From Bacteroidia bacterium (GTDB taxonomy: Bacteria; Bacteroidota; Bacteroidia; J057), in the NCBI GenBank assembly GCA_033391075.1, contig JAWPMV010000001.1, positions 868,001 to 932,000 on the forward strand: DNA of 64,000 nucleotides. The letters run 5' to 3'. Under the pieces are notes generated by a model. The model was not told where the DNA came from. It was given only the letters and a program-made list of their open reading frames with translations, and searched no databases. A program made the position numbers and the translations under genes. Below, in pieces: positions 8,372-20,000 of this stretch. The stretch's first letter is position 1; the number at the start of each line of letters is the position of its first letter.

Positions 8372-9355
8372 ATGATTGTAAATCGATGGTTAACTCTCCT
8401 CCTTTTAATGGCATCTTACCAAATCGGTACTGCTCAGCAGAGTCAAATATCTCTGGAGGCCCGTGATAGCATAGTACAGAATACAGCGAGTTTATTCGAA
8501 AGGCATTATGTCTTTCCTGAGAAGGGAAGACTCATTTCCGAGCATTTACATCAGGAGTGGAAAAAGGGGCGTTTTGCTCAATATTCGAATCCCTTAAGGT
8601 TCAGAAAAGCTTTGCAGCTTTCTATCCGTGAAGTGGTGAACGATCCTCATATCATTCTTATTTATATCGGTGGGGAAAAAGAAAATCCGGAGCCGACTCC
8701 CGCTTCTTATTTGCAAAGAGAATATGAGAAAAGAAGAGCCATGAATTTTGGAATCCCTGAGGCCAGATTTCTGGAAGGAAATATTGCCTATCTGAAGATT
8801 ACTAAGTTTACTTCCCCCGAACTTTTTGCTCCAGTAATTGAGTCTGCTTCAAATTTCCTGGCTGAATCTGACGCTATGATTTTAGATCTGCGAAGTCGGG
8901 GAGGAGGAAATTCCTATACCGTCCGTTTATTGCTGAGTTATTTTCTGCCTGCAAAAACTCATCTCTTCAATTGGTACTATCGGGAAGTTTCGGAGGAAAT
9001 AGAGGAAACATGGACCTTGCCATTTGTAGCGGGTAAGCAATTTCTCGATATCCCACTTGTTGTTTTGACAAGTGAAAAGACTTTCTCAGGCAGTGAAGCC
9101 TTTGCCTTTGCCTTGCAAATGGAGAAGCGAGCGCAAATCATAGGAGAGACCAGCCGGGGAGGTGCACATACCTATAAAGAGATGTTCCCCGCGGAGGATT
9201 TTTTGCTACTTGTTCCCATAGGCCAAGCCCTACATCCCCAAAGCCAGGAAAACTGGGAAGGAAAAGGAGTAATCCCCGATATTTCCGTTCCGGCAGACCA
9301 GGCCCTGGAGTTTGCATTGAAGGAACTAAAAGAAGTTCTTAAGCTGCATGATTGA
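8372..9355 (+). CDS. S41 family peptidase
   Basis: Exported 327-residue peptidase of the S41 (C-terminal processing / IRBP-like) family. A signal peptide covers about residues 1-21. The N-terminal helical region (SIVQNTASLFERHYVF) is the S41 N-terminal domain, and the catalytic core has ILDLRSRGGGNSYTVRLL and TFSGSEAFAFAL with the nucleophile S241. The following IGETSRGGAHTY replaces the Lys-containing stretch of CtpA, which is the usual state of the IRBP/tricorn-like subgroup. No PDZ domain is present. It is probably co-transcribed with the serine hydrolase gene 11 bp upstream. Confidence 0.85.
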   Translation: MIVNRWLTLLLLMASYQIGTAQQSQISLEARDSIVQNTASLFERHYVFPEKGRLISEHLHQEWKKGRFAQYSNPLRFRKALQLSIREVVNDPHIILIYIGGEKENPEPTPASYLQREYEKRRAMNFGIPEARFLEGNIAYLKITKFTSPELFAPVIESASNFLAESDAMILDLRSRGGGNSYTVRLLLSYFLPAKTHLFNWYYREVSEEIEETWTLPFVAGKQFLDIPLVVLTSEKTFSGSEAFAFALQMEKRAQIIGETSRGGAHTYKEMFPAEDFLLLVPIGQALHPQSQENWEGKGVIPDISVPADQALEFALKELKEVLKLHD

Positions 9356-9375
9356 TGAGCAAATTCGGACAGCTA

Positions 9376-10821
9376 TTATTCTACGGGTTGTCCTTTTGCA
9401 AAATCGAATAGTGTGTCCGCTCGCAAGCGTGCAAGAGCTACCCAGAAATTGCGGAGATTGTTGACATGCTGAAGCCGTGCTCGATCTCTTTCGTCCTGAG
9501 CGATAAATAAATCCTGAATGCTGACCTTACCGATCAGGTATCGATTTTTGGTGATGGTATACCGCTTTCTGGCAATAGTATCAGAACGGGCAGAAATATC
9601 CAGTTGGGTGCGGAGTTGATCCAGGGTAAGGACTCGATAGCGGATATCATCTCCAAAATTGAGTTCTGCCTGCTCCTGACTCATGATGATTGCTTTTTGA
9701 CGAGCAAGGCGGGCATCTACTTCAGCCTTTCCACTTCCCCACTGAAAAATGGGAAGATTCAGGCCTACACTAAAGCTTTGCTGATTGATGGGATTTTTGT
9801 AGGCTTCGGATAAATCGCTACCGGTTTGGTTCAATCCAAAACTGGCCGTGATATCTGCATTGAAGCGGTTATCTGCTCGGGCTTCTTTGACCTGTTGGGC
9901 TGCATTGAGTGCATTGACTTTGCCACTTTGTACCAAACGACTGTATTTCATAGCCTGGGCTACTGCGAAGTCCGGATCAACATTTACAGGCGGCAAATTC
10001 TCTGGCACAACCAATTCTAAAGCCTGATCTTCTCCCATTCCCAGCAGTCTCCGCAATTGCTGAAGAGATTGCTCATATTGGAGTTCTGCGCGCTGTTTAT
10101 CTGCTCGGGCATTCATCAAACTGAGTTCACTCTGCAGTAATTCATTCTCGGCTATTTTCCCCACACTAAATCTTCCTTCGGATATTTTGAAAATGGTATC
10201 ATTGTTCCGCACATTGATCTCCGCCTGTTGCAATTCACTGAGGGAGGTAATGGCATCGAAATAGATGAGGGTTAAATCCACAGCGGCCTGCTCGATGTCC
10301 TGCAGTTTGCTCACCTGGGCCAATTGATATTGAGCTTTGACATTATCCAGGCCAAATTTGATTCTATTGGGCTGAAAAAGAGGTTGGGAATAACTGATCG
10401 AAATAGGAGAGGTTCGCCATAAACTCAATTCATTATCCTCCAGCAATTGAAAGTTAGATAAGCCTGAGAAGAGGGTAATGCGTCCTCCTGTGAATGGCAA
10501 AGCCTGACTAAAACCAAGATTCGCACTTGAAAAAAGCTGACTTTGAGGTTGGAACAGGGTTGAACCATCATCCTGGGTAATCCCGGTGATCGATCTGGTA
10601 AGTCCCGGAAGATTAGCAAAGAGGGTTAGTTGAGGTAAAAGCCCATATTGATAGGCCTGGTAGTTGTTTTCTGCTTCTTCAAAATTGAACTGTGCAATTT
10701 CTGCATTCGGACTTTCGCTACGAATGATTAGCAGGCATTCTTCCAGGCTGAGGGTTCGTGTTTGTTGTGCGAAAAGCTGAGAGAGTGACAAGCTCAGCAA
10801 GAGTATGAAAATAAGACGCAT
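9376..10821 (-). CDS. TolC family outer membrane efflux protein
   Basis: Outer-membrane channel subunit of a tripartite export machine. It has a signal peptide (about 1-18, ending LSQLFAQ), then two OEP repeats of long amphipathic helices with short strands, the normal length and architecture of the family (481 aa). Conserved features include LSLEECLLIIRSESP at the start and RYLIGKVSIQDLFIAQDERDRAR near the end. It is the last gene of the minus-strand operon HlyD-type adaptor, FtsX/MacB permease, TolC. A GTGTT-rich palindromic stretch of about 130 bp separates it from the permease gene. Confidence 0.9.
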   Translation of the reverse strand: MRLIFILLLSLSLSQLFAQQTRTLSLEECLLIIRSESPNAEIAQFNFEEAENNYQAYQYGLLPQLTLFANLPGLTRSITGITQDDGSTLFQPQSQLFSSANLGFSQALPFTGGRITLFSGLSNFQLLEDNELSLWRTSPISISYSQPLFQPNRIKFGLDNVKAQYQLAQVSKLQDIEQAAVDLTLIYFDAITSLSELQQAEINVRNNDTIFKISEGRFSVGKIAENELLQSELSLMNARADKQRAELQYEQSLQQLRRLLGMGEDQALELVVPENLPPVNVDPDFAVAQAMKYSRLVQSGKVNALNAAQQVKEARADNRFNADITASFGLNQTGSDLSEAYKNPINQQSFSVGLNLPIFQWGSGKAEVDARLARQKAIIMSQEQAELNFGDDIRYRVLTLDQLRTQLDISARSDTIARKRYTITKNRYLIGKVSIQDLFIAQDERDRARLQHVNNLRNFWVALARLRADTLFDFAKGQPVE

Positions 10822-10839
10822 AGCGTGTAGGTTTTTTTA

Positions 10840-10955
10840 GTGTTCTGGTGTTCTGGTGTTCGTGGAAAGAAGTGTTGTGGTGTTATAGGGTTGTGGTTTT
10901 TCTGTAGAAGGGATAAACAACAACACTATAACACTTCCGAACGACAACACTTTAG
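10840..10955. repeat. GTGTT-rich palindromic repeat, copy A
   Basis: The intergenic stretch between the permease and tolC genes holds tandem units of the form GTGTTCTG and GTGTTGTG on the left and the complementary CAACACTATAACACTT on the right. Positions 10879-10896 pair with 10918-10935 with 16 of 18 matches. The same sequence style recurs at 20603-20655, 35594-35667 and 56957-57027. Confidence 0.6.
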
Positions 10956-12280
10956 TTGGATCTCAATGAAACAACCGGATCCTGAATCGCTGCTTTCTGA
11001 GCTGGATAGATCCCAAAGATCAATCCGACAATGAGGGCTACGAAAAAGGATAAGAAAATGGACCAACCGGAAACGATGGCTTCTGTATCGGTAAATTGAT
11101 TGATAATGAAGCTAAAGCTGACGCCGAGGAAGATGCCGAGGATTCCTCCGGTGATGCTAATAGCAACTGCTTCGCCCATAAATTGGTAGACGATGTCTTG
11201 TTTGGTCGCTCCCAGAGAGAGTCTCAATCCAATTTCCTTGATACGCTCAAGGACTGAGGCTAGCATAATGTTCATGATGCCGATTCCTCCAACTAGAAGG
11301 GAGATAGAAGCAATTGCTCCCAAAACGAAATTAAATCGTCGGGTTGTCTCTCGCTTTTGCTGGAGCAGGAGTTCCGGAACGATGATTTCATAGTCCACAA
11401 CATTGTTGTGGCGACGATACAGCATTCGGTGGCTGATTTCAGCTATTTGGTGCATATAGCGGGTATCCTTTACCCGAATCACAAGCTTATCCAGTTGATG
11501 ATAATTTTTAGGAGGAGCATCTTCGTCATCATCATTATTGTCCCACTGAGCGCGGGTCAGGGCTGTACGGGTCACCAGAGAGCGGTTCTTATAGCGGAGG
11601 AGCATGGTTTGGACAGGAATGTAGATATCGAGATCATAATTCCGGATGCCCAATTCATCTCGAATATTTTTGGAGATATTTCTTCCTCCCAAAACCCCCA
11701 CAATGGTCAACCAGTTCTTTCCACATTTGATCTGCTTTCCTACGGCTTCTTCTGTGGGAAAGAATTTGACTTTGATATCATTTCCGATGATACAAACCGG
11801 ATAGCCTCTTTTTAATTGTTCTTTGCTGAATTTGTTTCCGCTTTGCAATTCAAACCCAAGGTCTCCGAAATAACTGTTTCGGACGCCGACGAGTTTGGTA
11901 CTTCTTTTCCTCCCTTCCCTGACTGCGAGTACATCCATAACAATTTCAGGACTGACATGATCTATATGTGGGAGTTCCTCCATACTGAGCACATCCATCA
12001 TAGTCAGGCCGGGCGTAAAGCGAACAGGTTGTCGATCATCCTCTTCTTCCTCGACTTCTCCTTCTTCTTGTTCTACTACCGGATTGATAATGAGATTATT
12101 CACCCCAAGGGCTTCCATTTGTTCAAGGACTGCGAGTTCTGCCCCTCGCCCAATGGCAAGCATGGCGATTACTGAGGCAACCCCGAAAATGATTCCCAGA
12201 GAAGTGAGAATTGCACGTAGTTTATTCTGTGAAATGGCATCTATGCCAATCAGAAAGTTGTAGCTGAGTTTTCTAAGCAT
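10952..12280 (-). CDS. ABC transporter permease, FtsX/MacB type
   Basis: A 442-residue inner-membrane subunit. The N-terminal MacB_PCD part starts with a membrane segment (LRAILTSLGIIFGVASVIAML) and a large periplasmic domain containing an acidic insert (about residues 72-83). The C-terminal FtsX domain has three membrane segments, starting at VLGAIASISLLVGGIGIMNI and ending LIVGLIFGIYPAQKAA. The motif LERIKEIGLRLSLGATKQDI is typical of MacB. Unlike E. coli MacB there is no fused nucleotide-binding domain, and no separate ATPase gene lies in this operon, so the ATPase must be encoded elsewhere. Confidence 0.9.
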   Translation of the reverse strand: MLRKLSYNFLIGIDAISQNKLRAILTSLGIIFGVASVIAMLAIGRGAELAVLEQMEALGVNNLIINPVVEQEEGEVEEEEDDRQPVRFTPGLTMMDVLSMEELPHIDHVSPEIVMDVLAVREGRKRSTKLVGVRNSYFGDLGFELQSGNKFSKEQLKRGYPVCIIGNDIKVKFFPTEEAVGKQIKCGKNWLTIVGVLGGRNISKNIRDELGIRNYDLDIYIPVQTMLLRYKNRSLVTRTALTRAQWDNNDDDEDAPPKNYHQLDKLVIRVKDTRYMHQIAEISHRMLYRRHNNVVDYEIIVPELLLQQKRETTRRFNFVLGAIASISLLVGGIGIMNIMLASVLERIKEIGLRLSLGATKQDIVYQFMGEAVAISITGGILGIFLGVSFSFIINQFTDTEAIVSGWSIFLSFFVALIVGLIFGIYPAQKAAIQDPVVSLRSN

Positions 12281-12325
12281 GCTGAAAGATTAGAGCGTGT
12301 GGAATAAATGTGGTCGAAAGCGAGC

Positions 12326-13588
12326 TTAGTTGCCTGCTATCTTATTTGGCTCTATCCTCAGCAAAGAAAGTCCGCTGGTATCTCCGGGCATGGAAAGATA
12401 AACTTTATGCTCTGTACTCAGGCCTTTCAGAATCTCTACATCATTTTCATTGATCAGGCCTGCTTGGATCTCTTGACGAGCAATATTGCCTCCCTGATCT
12501 ACGAATACATAACTGATGCTGTCCTGGGCATGTAGGCATTCCAGGGGAATAAAGAGAGATTCCTCTTTGGCAGCAACCAATATTTCATTACTGGTGGTCA
12601 TCGCAGGACGAAGGGTACTGTCTTTATCTGCGATTTCTATGATTACTTCAAATACTTTGGAGTCAGAATTGGGCCTTTGTTCTCCAATATTGGCCAGGCT
12701 GCTTACTTTACCTGTAAGAGATTTTTCAGCCATCGCATCCAATCTTACTGTTACTTCCTGGTCCTTTTTAATTTTTTGAATGTCGATCTCATTAATATAA
12801 GTGATGGATTGCATTTTGCTGAGATCGGGTAGGGTGGCAATAACAGGATTCCATCTTTCCCACATAGAACCGGCGGCAATCTTTTTGCCATTCCAGTGTC
12901 TTTTATAGATGATCATACCATCTTCTGGGGCCATGATGGTAAACTCAGCTTTGAGTGCGAGAAAATCATTGTATTTCCGTTGTTGCTTGATAAGTTCTGT
13001 TTCAGACTCTTTGACTTTGGCTACCGATTGGGCGATCCTTTTCTGGTAATTGTCAATTTCCTGATCATAGGCCAATTGTGCCCGCTCAAATTCCAGCTTT
13101 ACTCGCTGTTTGGTTGCTGGCGCTTCATAAGCTGACTGTTCGATCTCAGCCAACTTTTCTTCCATGCTAAATTTGAGGTTGACAATCTTGTTTCTTGCCT
13201 CTGACAGACTGAGTGCTGTGTCGAGTTTGGCCTGCGTAAATTGGGATTCTGCTTTTTGTAAAGCTATCTGAGCATCCATGATCTTGGTAGTAAGATCACT
13301 ATCGTCTACTCTTGCCACATATTCTCCCTTTTTAACTTTTGTTCCTTCTGGAAGCAGGTCGCTGATTTTTGCCTGGTAAATATTGGCTTTAGAAGCACTT
13401 TGCGGTCCAAAGATGCTGACAGAATTTGTGGCTTGAAGTTCTCCGGTAGCCGTTACTTTGACTTCGAATTTTCCAAGTCTGGGGCTAATCAGGATCTCTG
13501 TGCCTCCTTCTGATCCGCTATTACAGGAACTAAGTGCTAGAAAAAATGTGATAAGAATTAGTGAAATGGCCTTTAGGAAATGGTCCAT
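12326..13588 (-). CDS. HlyD/MacA family efflux periplasmic adaptor, lipoprotein
   Basis: A 420-residue adaptor linking an inner-membrane permease with TolC. The signal peptide ends in LALSSC with the probable lipidated C22. A lipoyl/barrel-sandwich half (VKVTATGELQA..) is followed by a long coiled-coil hairpin (about 105-220), the second lipoyl half (EFTIMAPEDGMIIYK) and a beta-barrel domain (ITYINEIDIQKIKKDQEVTV). It is the first gene of the efflux operon, 45 bp before the permease, and starts after the eno terminator. The cargo is unknown; macrolides, peptides and lipids are typical of this type. Confidence 0.88.
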   Translation of the reverse strand: MDHFLKAISLILITFFLALSSCNSGSEGGTEILISPRLGKFEVKVTATGELQATNSVSIFGPQSASKANIYQAKISDLLPEGTKVKKGEYVARVDDSDLTTKIMDAQIALQKAESQFTQAKLDTALSLSEARNKIVNLKFSMEEKLAEIEQSAYEAPATKQRVKLEFERAQLAYDQEIDNYQKRIAQSVAKVKESETELIKQQRKYNDFLALKAEFTIMAPEDGMIIYKRHWNGKKIAAGSMWERWNPVIATLPDLSKMQSITYINEIDIQKIKKDQEVTVRLDAMAEKSLTGKVSSLANIGEQRPNSDSKVFEVIIEIADKDSTLRPAMTTSNEILVAAKEESLFIPLECLHAQDSISYVFVDQGGNIARQEIQAGLINENDVEILKGLSTEHKVYLSMPGDTSGLSLLRIEPNKIAGN

Positions 13589-13618
13589 GGTGTGGAATTG
13601 TTAGGTGTATAAGTGGCA

Positions 13619-13654
13619 AGAAAAAAAGCAATCCCGCTTAGCAGGGATTGCTTT
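13619..13654 (-). terminator. Rho-independent terminator of eno
   Basis: An 11-bp perfect stem (AAAGCAATCCC at 13625-13635 with GGGATTGCTTT at 13644-13654) encloses an 8-nt loop. Read on the minus strand it is followed by a run of seven T residues. It lies 51 bp after the enolase stop and before the HlyD-type gene, separating the two transcription units. Confidence 0.9.
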
Positions 13655-13704
13655 AGAATACGTAGGTTTTGTGCCTTTAGTTAGGCAGTTCGTAGACTCT
13701 TTCC

Positions 13705-15033
<1,329 letters not shown>

Positions 15034-15126
15034 TTAAATTGAGATATTAGCATATTTACGGAAGAAAGTACTTATATTTCCATTTGTCATAATATAGTCT
15101 TCATCCATTAAGAATATTGCAGCTGC

Positions 15127-15927
15127 ATGGCCAACAAGACGCTGAAGGTTATCGGCCTACAACTTGATCTAATCTGGCAAAATCCTGAAGCTAACCGAAA
15201 GCACATTGATGGGATCCTCAATGGCTATCAGGAACACGCAGATATTATCGTCCTTCCGGAGATGTTTACTACCGGCTTTACCATGGATGCAGCCTCAAAT
15301 TTTGAGGAACTGCAGGGAGCCACGCTTTTCTGGATGAAACAGCTTGCCGAAAGGAGAGATGCCCTTATTTGTGGAAGTGTGATCATCAGAGAAGATGGTG
15401 ATTTTTTCAATCGTTTTCTGATGGTTAGTCCGGATGGATTGATTGGCGAATATAACAAGAGACATCTCTTTCGGATGGCTGACGAACATCACCATTATTT
15501 GTCAGGAGAAGAATGGGTTCGGGCAGAGTATAAAGGATGGCGAATTTTGCCTCAGGTTTGTTATGACTTGCGCTTCCCTGTATTTAGTAGAAACCGCCTG
15601 GATGCAGAAGGAAAACTCAGCTATGACTTGCTGATCTATGTGGCCAACTGGCCCAGACCTAGAGTCAATCACTGGGAAACCCTTTTACAGGCTAGAGCCA
15701 TAGAGAATCAGGCCTTTGTGATCGGAGTAAATCGAGTAGGAGTAGATGGGGTAGATGTTCCTTATTCAGGATCTTCCATGATTCTGGATCCGAAAGGAAA
15801 GCGACTTGCCTTTGAAACGGAGAAGGAAGCTATACTCGAAGCCAGCCTCGATCCAGAGCCGATGAATGCTTATCGGGAGAAATTTCCTATCTGGAAAGAT
15901 GCCGATGTGTTCGAACTTTATATGTAA
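15127..15927 (+). CDS. Omega-amidase, YafV/NIT2-type carbon-nitrogen hydrolase
   Basis: Nitrilase-superfamily amidase of 266 residues. The Glu-Lys-Cys catalytic triad is visible as E45 (VLPEMFTTGF), K111 (EYNKRHLF) and C145 (QVCYDLRFP). The close match in these segments to E. coli YafV and NIT2 suggests omega-amidase activity on alpha-ketoglutaramate and alpha-ketosuccinamate, the repair of glutamine or asparagine transaminase by-products, in the cytoplasm. The start ATG at 15127 sits close to the family start. It is transcribed away from eno and ends in a hairpin with a T-run. A second possibility is a related C-N hydrolase with another amide substrate. Confidence 0.88.
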   Translation: MANKTLKVIGLQLDLIWQNPEANRKHIDGILNGYQEHADIIVLPEMFTTGFTMDAASNFEELQGATLFWMKQLAERRDALICGSVIIREDGDFFNRFLMVSPDGLIGEYNKRHLFRMADEHHHYLSGEEWVRAEYKGWRILPQVCYDLRFPVFSRNRLDAEGKLSYDLLIYVANWPRPRVNHWETLLQARAIENQAFVIGVNRVGVDGVDVPYSGSSMILDPKGKRLAFETEKEAILEASLDPEPMNAYREKFPIWKDADVFELYM

Positions 15928-15939
15928 TCGGCTTTTTTT
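15901..15939 (+). terminator. Intrinsic terminator overlapping the amidase stop
   Basis: GCCGAT at 15901-15906, inside the last codons of the amidase gene, pairs with ATCGGC at 15927-15932, followed directly by seven T residues (15933-15939). The stem is six perfect base pairs with a long loop, so its strength is uncertain. Confidence 0.5.
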
Positions 15940-15947
15940 AACGTTAT

Positions 15948-15965
15948 GAGTATAAGCTTATACTC
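15948..15965. promoter_or_regulatory. 18-bp perfect palindrome, operator-like
   Basis: GAGTATAAGCTTATACTC is a perfect palindrome located 12 bp before the TTG start of the next gene. Its symmetry without a loop suits a dimeric DNA-binding protein better than an RNA hairpin. No regulator gene is adjacent. Confidence 0.35.
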
Positions 15966-15976
15966 TATCAGATTTT

Positions 15977-17047
15977 TTGAGACCTCTACTAAAGTTGATC
16001 TATCGTGCCTTTGCTGCTTTCGGGGACTTCTTCCTCGGAAAGACAAACGATATTCCCCAATTCAAAGAAAGAGGCCCCAGCAATATCTACAGGCGTATTG
16101 AATACCTCCAACAGGAACATCCCCTCGATCCGGATGTTCAGGATTTTTGCCTGGAAATCTCTGAAATTCTCAGTATTCTCGCTTCCCAAAATGAATTTGA
16201 TGCAGGAGCTTTCCTGAATTTCTGCGACAGAATCTTTGACTGGCATATCGATATGTATGAGGTCGAAAGTATGCTTTGGGAGGTCAATCAGCGACATAGT
16301 CATCCAGATACAGTAAATCGCAAAGGCTATGAACGCACTCAATTCTTTAATCTCCTGGAAAAACGGGTAAATACCTTTAATCCTCTTGACCATGAGAGTA
16401 AAGTGGTCAGAAGTGTGATAGAGAAATTATCGAGATTGCAACTGAAAGATGAACATGAGCAGACCCAGTTTTTCTGTACAGATACCCTGGACCTTTTTCC
16501 CCGACTGAACAATAATGAAAAAATCCCGGCAGAAGCCTTGCGGGAGTTTATGCTGAAACATGCGCCTTTCTCCAGCTTTTATTATGAAATGGAGGTTTTG
16601 CTCAATGCACCTGATCCCAAAGCCTTGCGAGCTCTGGATGCTTTCCCGCGTATTTTCTTCGTCAGAAAACTCCTGGAGAGATTGTTGGCTGATTGGTACA
16701 TAAAGGATCGGATAGAAATGAACGCCCTATTCCCCAAAAGTATGCCCGAGGTTGAAGAAGGGAAAGAGTTGCAGAAAGCAGATGTGGAGGAAATGCTCAA
16801 TCAGATAAAAAAAGCCAATGACCAGAAAGCGATGAAATACATGATTGGCTTTTGTCATGATAGGCCTCATTTGCTCAAAGAAGCCCGCCTGATGTATGCC
16901 TGCAACCTCAAATTGAATCGGGAAGATTTATCTGGGGTAAGTTCCCGCTCTCGTATCAATAAACTTCGATGGCTTTGGTCTTCCTGGTATATAGACTTTC
17001 TCAGTAAAGTAGAAGAAGAATTTGGAGTCGAAAAACAGGATCAATGA
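15977..17047 (+). CDS. Conserved hypothetical protein, 356 aa
   Basis: I do not recognise a domain. The protein is soluble and mostly helical, with many aromatic and charged residues and no signal peptide. The open frame begins with TTG at 15977 (MRPLLKLIYRAFAAFGDFFLG); the first internal ATG codons come much later, so either this TTG or another rare codon is the start. The C-terminal part (MKYMIGFCHDRPHLLKEARL, NKLRWLWSSWYIDFL) is the most hydrophobic. Its last 7 bp overlap the end of the convergent sensor kinase gene. Function unknown. Confidence 0.65.
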   Translation: MRPLLKLIYRAFAAFGDFFLGKTNDIPQFKERGPSNIYRRIEYLQQEHPLDPDVQDFCLEISEILSILASQNEFDAGAFLNFCDRIFDWHIDMYEVESMLWEVNQRHSHPDTVNRKGYERTQFFNLLEKRVNTFNPLDHESKVVRSVIEKLSRLQLKDEHEQTQFFCTDTLDLFPRLNNNEKIPAEALREFMLKHAPFSSFYYEMEVLLNAPDPKALRALDAFPRIFFVRKLLERLLADWYIKDRIEMNALFPKSMPEVEEGKELQKADVEEMLNQIKKANDQKAMKYMIGFCHDRPHLLKEARLMYACNLKLNREDLSGVSSRSRINKLRWLWSSWYIDFLSKVEEEFGVEKQDQ

Positions 17048-20000
17048 TCCTTGATTAAAGGAAGCCGCAAAATCACCCGCGTACCTGCTGAATCACCTGC
17101 CTGATCCTGCAGATCTACAATTTCAATTGACTTTCCCCAGTCCGCTCCTTTACTCAAAATATCCAGCCTCTCCTGTGTAACTAATAAGGCAGTAGACTTA
17201 TGTTTGTGAGCACGCTGACTCTTGATTGCAGCAGCTTTCTTCCTCCCAACGCCATTGTCTGTAATGTAGCATTCTATTCGCTTGTGAATCTTGCGGAATT
17301 CAACTTCTATCCGTCCTTTTTCCTGTAAATGTGCCACTCCATGAATAATGGAATTTTCAATAAACGGCTGAATCATCATGGGAGGAATCAAAATTTCTTC
17401 GGGATCGATTTCCTCATCGCAATGGATGCTGTATTCAAATTTTTCTCCACTGCTAAATTTCTCCACGGTCAGATAATGTTCCAGGGTTTCTATTTCATCT
17501 TCCAATGGAATCATACTTTCCCTTGAATTTTCTAAGACGAGACGCATGAGTTTGGAAAACTTCGCCAAATAGTATCGGGCCTTTTTGCTGTCTTCTTTGG
17601 CAATAAGTCCCTGGATAGAGTTGAGGGCATTGAAAAGGAAGTGAGGATTCATCTGTAAACGGAGTGCTTTTTGTTCCAGCTGAATAAGGTCCTTTTCGAT
17701 TTGAAGTTTTTCCTGATCTATGCGGGCTATTTTTCTGACTTGATTGAGTCTGATGCGAAAGATGAGGTAGATGAATAAAGCCAGTAGGCCTATTGAAGAA
17801 AGGATAAACCAGGGCCTCATATAAATCGGCGTGGCAATTTGGATCGGGATCTCCAGAATTTCACTTTCCTGTCCATCTCCATTTACGGCTTTCACCTGAA
17901 AACTATAGTTGCCGGATGGCAGATTGGGATAAGCTGCATCATTTCTCTCTTGCAGTGGAGACCATTTCTTTTCCAGCTTGTCCATGCGGTACTGGTAGCG
18001 AAGGGTGCCGCCTGAATTGAGATCTATGCCATTGAATTGAAAGCTGAGGTTGTTTTCATCTGGCTCAAATTGGAGTTCTCCCTGTACATTTCCCCAGGGA
18101 CCCATTCTATGAGCATGTGCAGCGAGGCTTTGCAGGGGTTCGTAAAAGAGCCTCAGCTGTTCGAGATAAATGCGAGGACCTGAACTTTCTGTAGGAGAGG
18201 ACTGTGCCTGGTAAATACTAAAGCCTGTATTCGCCCCCAACCATAAACGGCCTTCATGAAGAAAGGCAGCATGTTGATTGATCTCTACATCTTCCAGCCC
18301 TTCCTTTCGCCCAAAGTGTCTTTGCTCGGTGAAATTTCTTTCAAAATCGAGGTTTACCCGATCAAGGCCTGACTCAGTACCGATCCACAAGGCATCATTT
18401 CCATCTGCCAGAATGAAATTTATATCATCAGAACTCAGGGCTTTGCGGTTGTTCTTTAGGTTGAATTTCTTGTCATAGAGGTACATATGGTAAATGCCCT
18501 GATTAGCTGTTCCTAACCAGAGGTAGCCTTTATTATCCTCTGCCAGGACTTTTATGTGGGTATTGGCTAAAATCTCTTTCGGCAATTTTCCATACAAACT
18601 GTCTTTTTCGATAAAGCCTAATCCTTTATCCGCAGTTGCATACCAGATTCGTTTCCTATTATCGATGTGGAGGTCCTCAATGCGATTGCTCAATAAGCCC
18701 TCCTCTTGTTGAAAGGCTTTGATCTCCAATTGGATGCCCGTACTATCAGTATAGGGCCTGATTCGATAAATCCCATTGTATTTGGAAGCGATCCAGAGAT
18801 TTCCTTTGCTATCCTGAGCAATGTCCTGGATGATATTTGCACGAAAACCATTTTTATTAGAGAAAAATCTAATCAGGCTATCTGAGTAAAGGGCCAGGCC
18901 CCGATTGAGGGTGCCGAGCCACATTCGATCCTCTTTATCTCGAAAAATCTTCTTTACTCCTACATTCTGAAATCCACTTTGGGCATCGAAATGGGTAAAC
19001 CAGCGCTCATCCATGATGTAAAAGCCCCGCTCTGCGGAACCGAGCCAAATCCGATCCTTTGCATCCATTTCAAAGGAAATGATGTCGCTGGAACGCAGGC
19101 CATTTTCCTTGCCGTAATGAATGAATTTTCGGTTGCTGAATTTACTGATCCCTCCTCCCAGACTAGCTGCCCATATATTTCCCCAGGAGTCATCGATGAC
19201 CTGGCTGATATGATTGGAGGCCAGTCCCTGTTTTCGGTCGTAAAATTCAAGACTTCCTTTTTGGATGTTGCAGCGAGCCATACCTTCATCCTGACTCGCT
19301 ACCCAAAGATTTCCTTCCCGATCAAAATGAATATCCGTGATAAATCCTTCGTGAACAGGAGTCTCGATGAATTGTGGGACAAATTTTCGCCCATCAAATC
19401 TGTGAATACCCCCTAAAAAGCTTCCAATCCAGATATTGCCTTCGGGATCGGTATCAATGGCCCGTATATTTCTGCTATTTAATCCCTCTTTTGGAGTGTA
19501 TTCCTTGATCTCATTTCCCAGGATTCGCAACAATCCTCGACTATGCCCCAGCCAGATCGCGCCATTTTTATCTTTTTGGAAGCTACTTACCTCCGCTATT
19601 CTATGCTTGTTTTCCGGATCTACTTTTTCCCATTCTCCTTCTGCATATAGGTATGCGCCCCGATCTGTTCCAATCCACATCCTCGATTTTTCATCCTGCC
19701 ATATTTGGTGGATCTTCCTCTTTTCATCTCCTTTGATTTGTAAATTTTTGAATTCTCTCCCATCGTAAAGACTGATGCCCGCTATGGTTCCGATCCAGAG
19801 AATGCCTTCTTTATCTTCAAATAGATGGAGGATATGATTGTTGATCAGACCATCCTGGCTATTGTAGTTGATAAACTGCTTCCCATCGAAACGAGAGATT
19901 CCCCCACTCTGTGTACCGATCCATAAAGCTCCTCGGCTATCTTCCAGGACGGTATTGATCTTGGATTGGGGAAGGCCATCTTTAAGGGAATAGGAACTAA

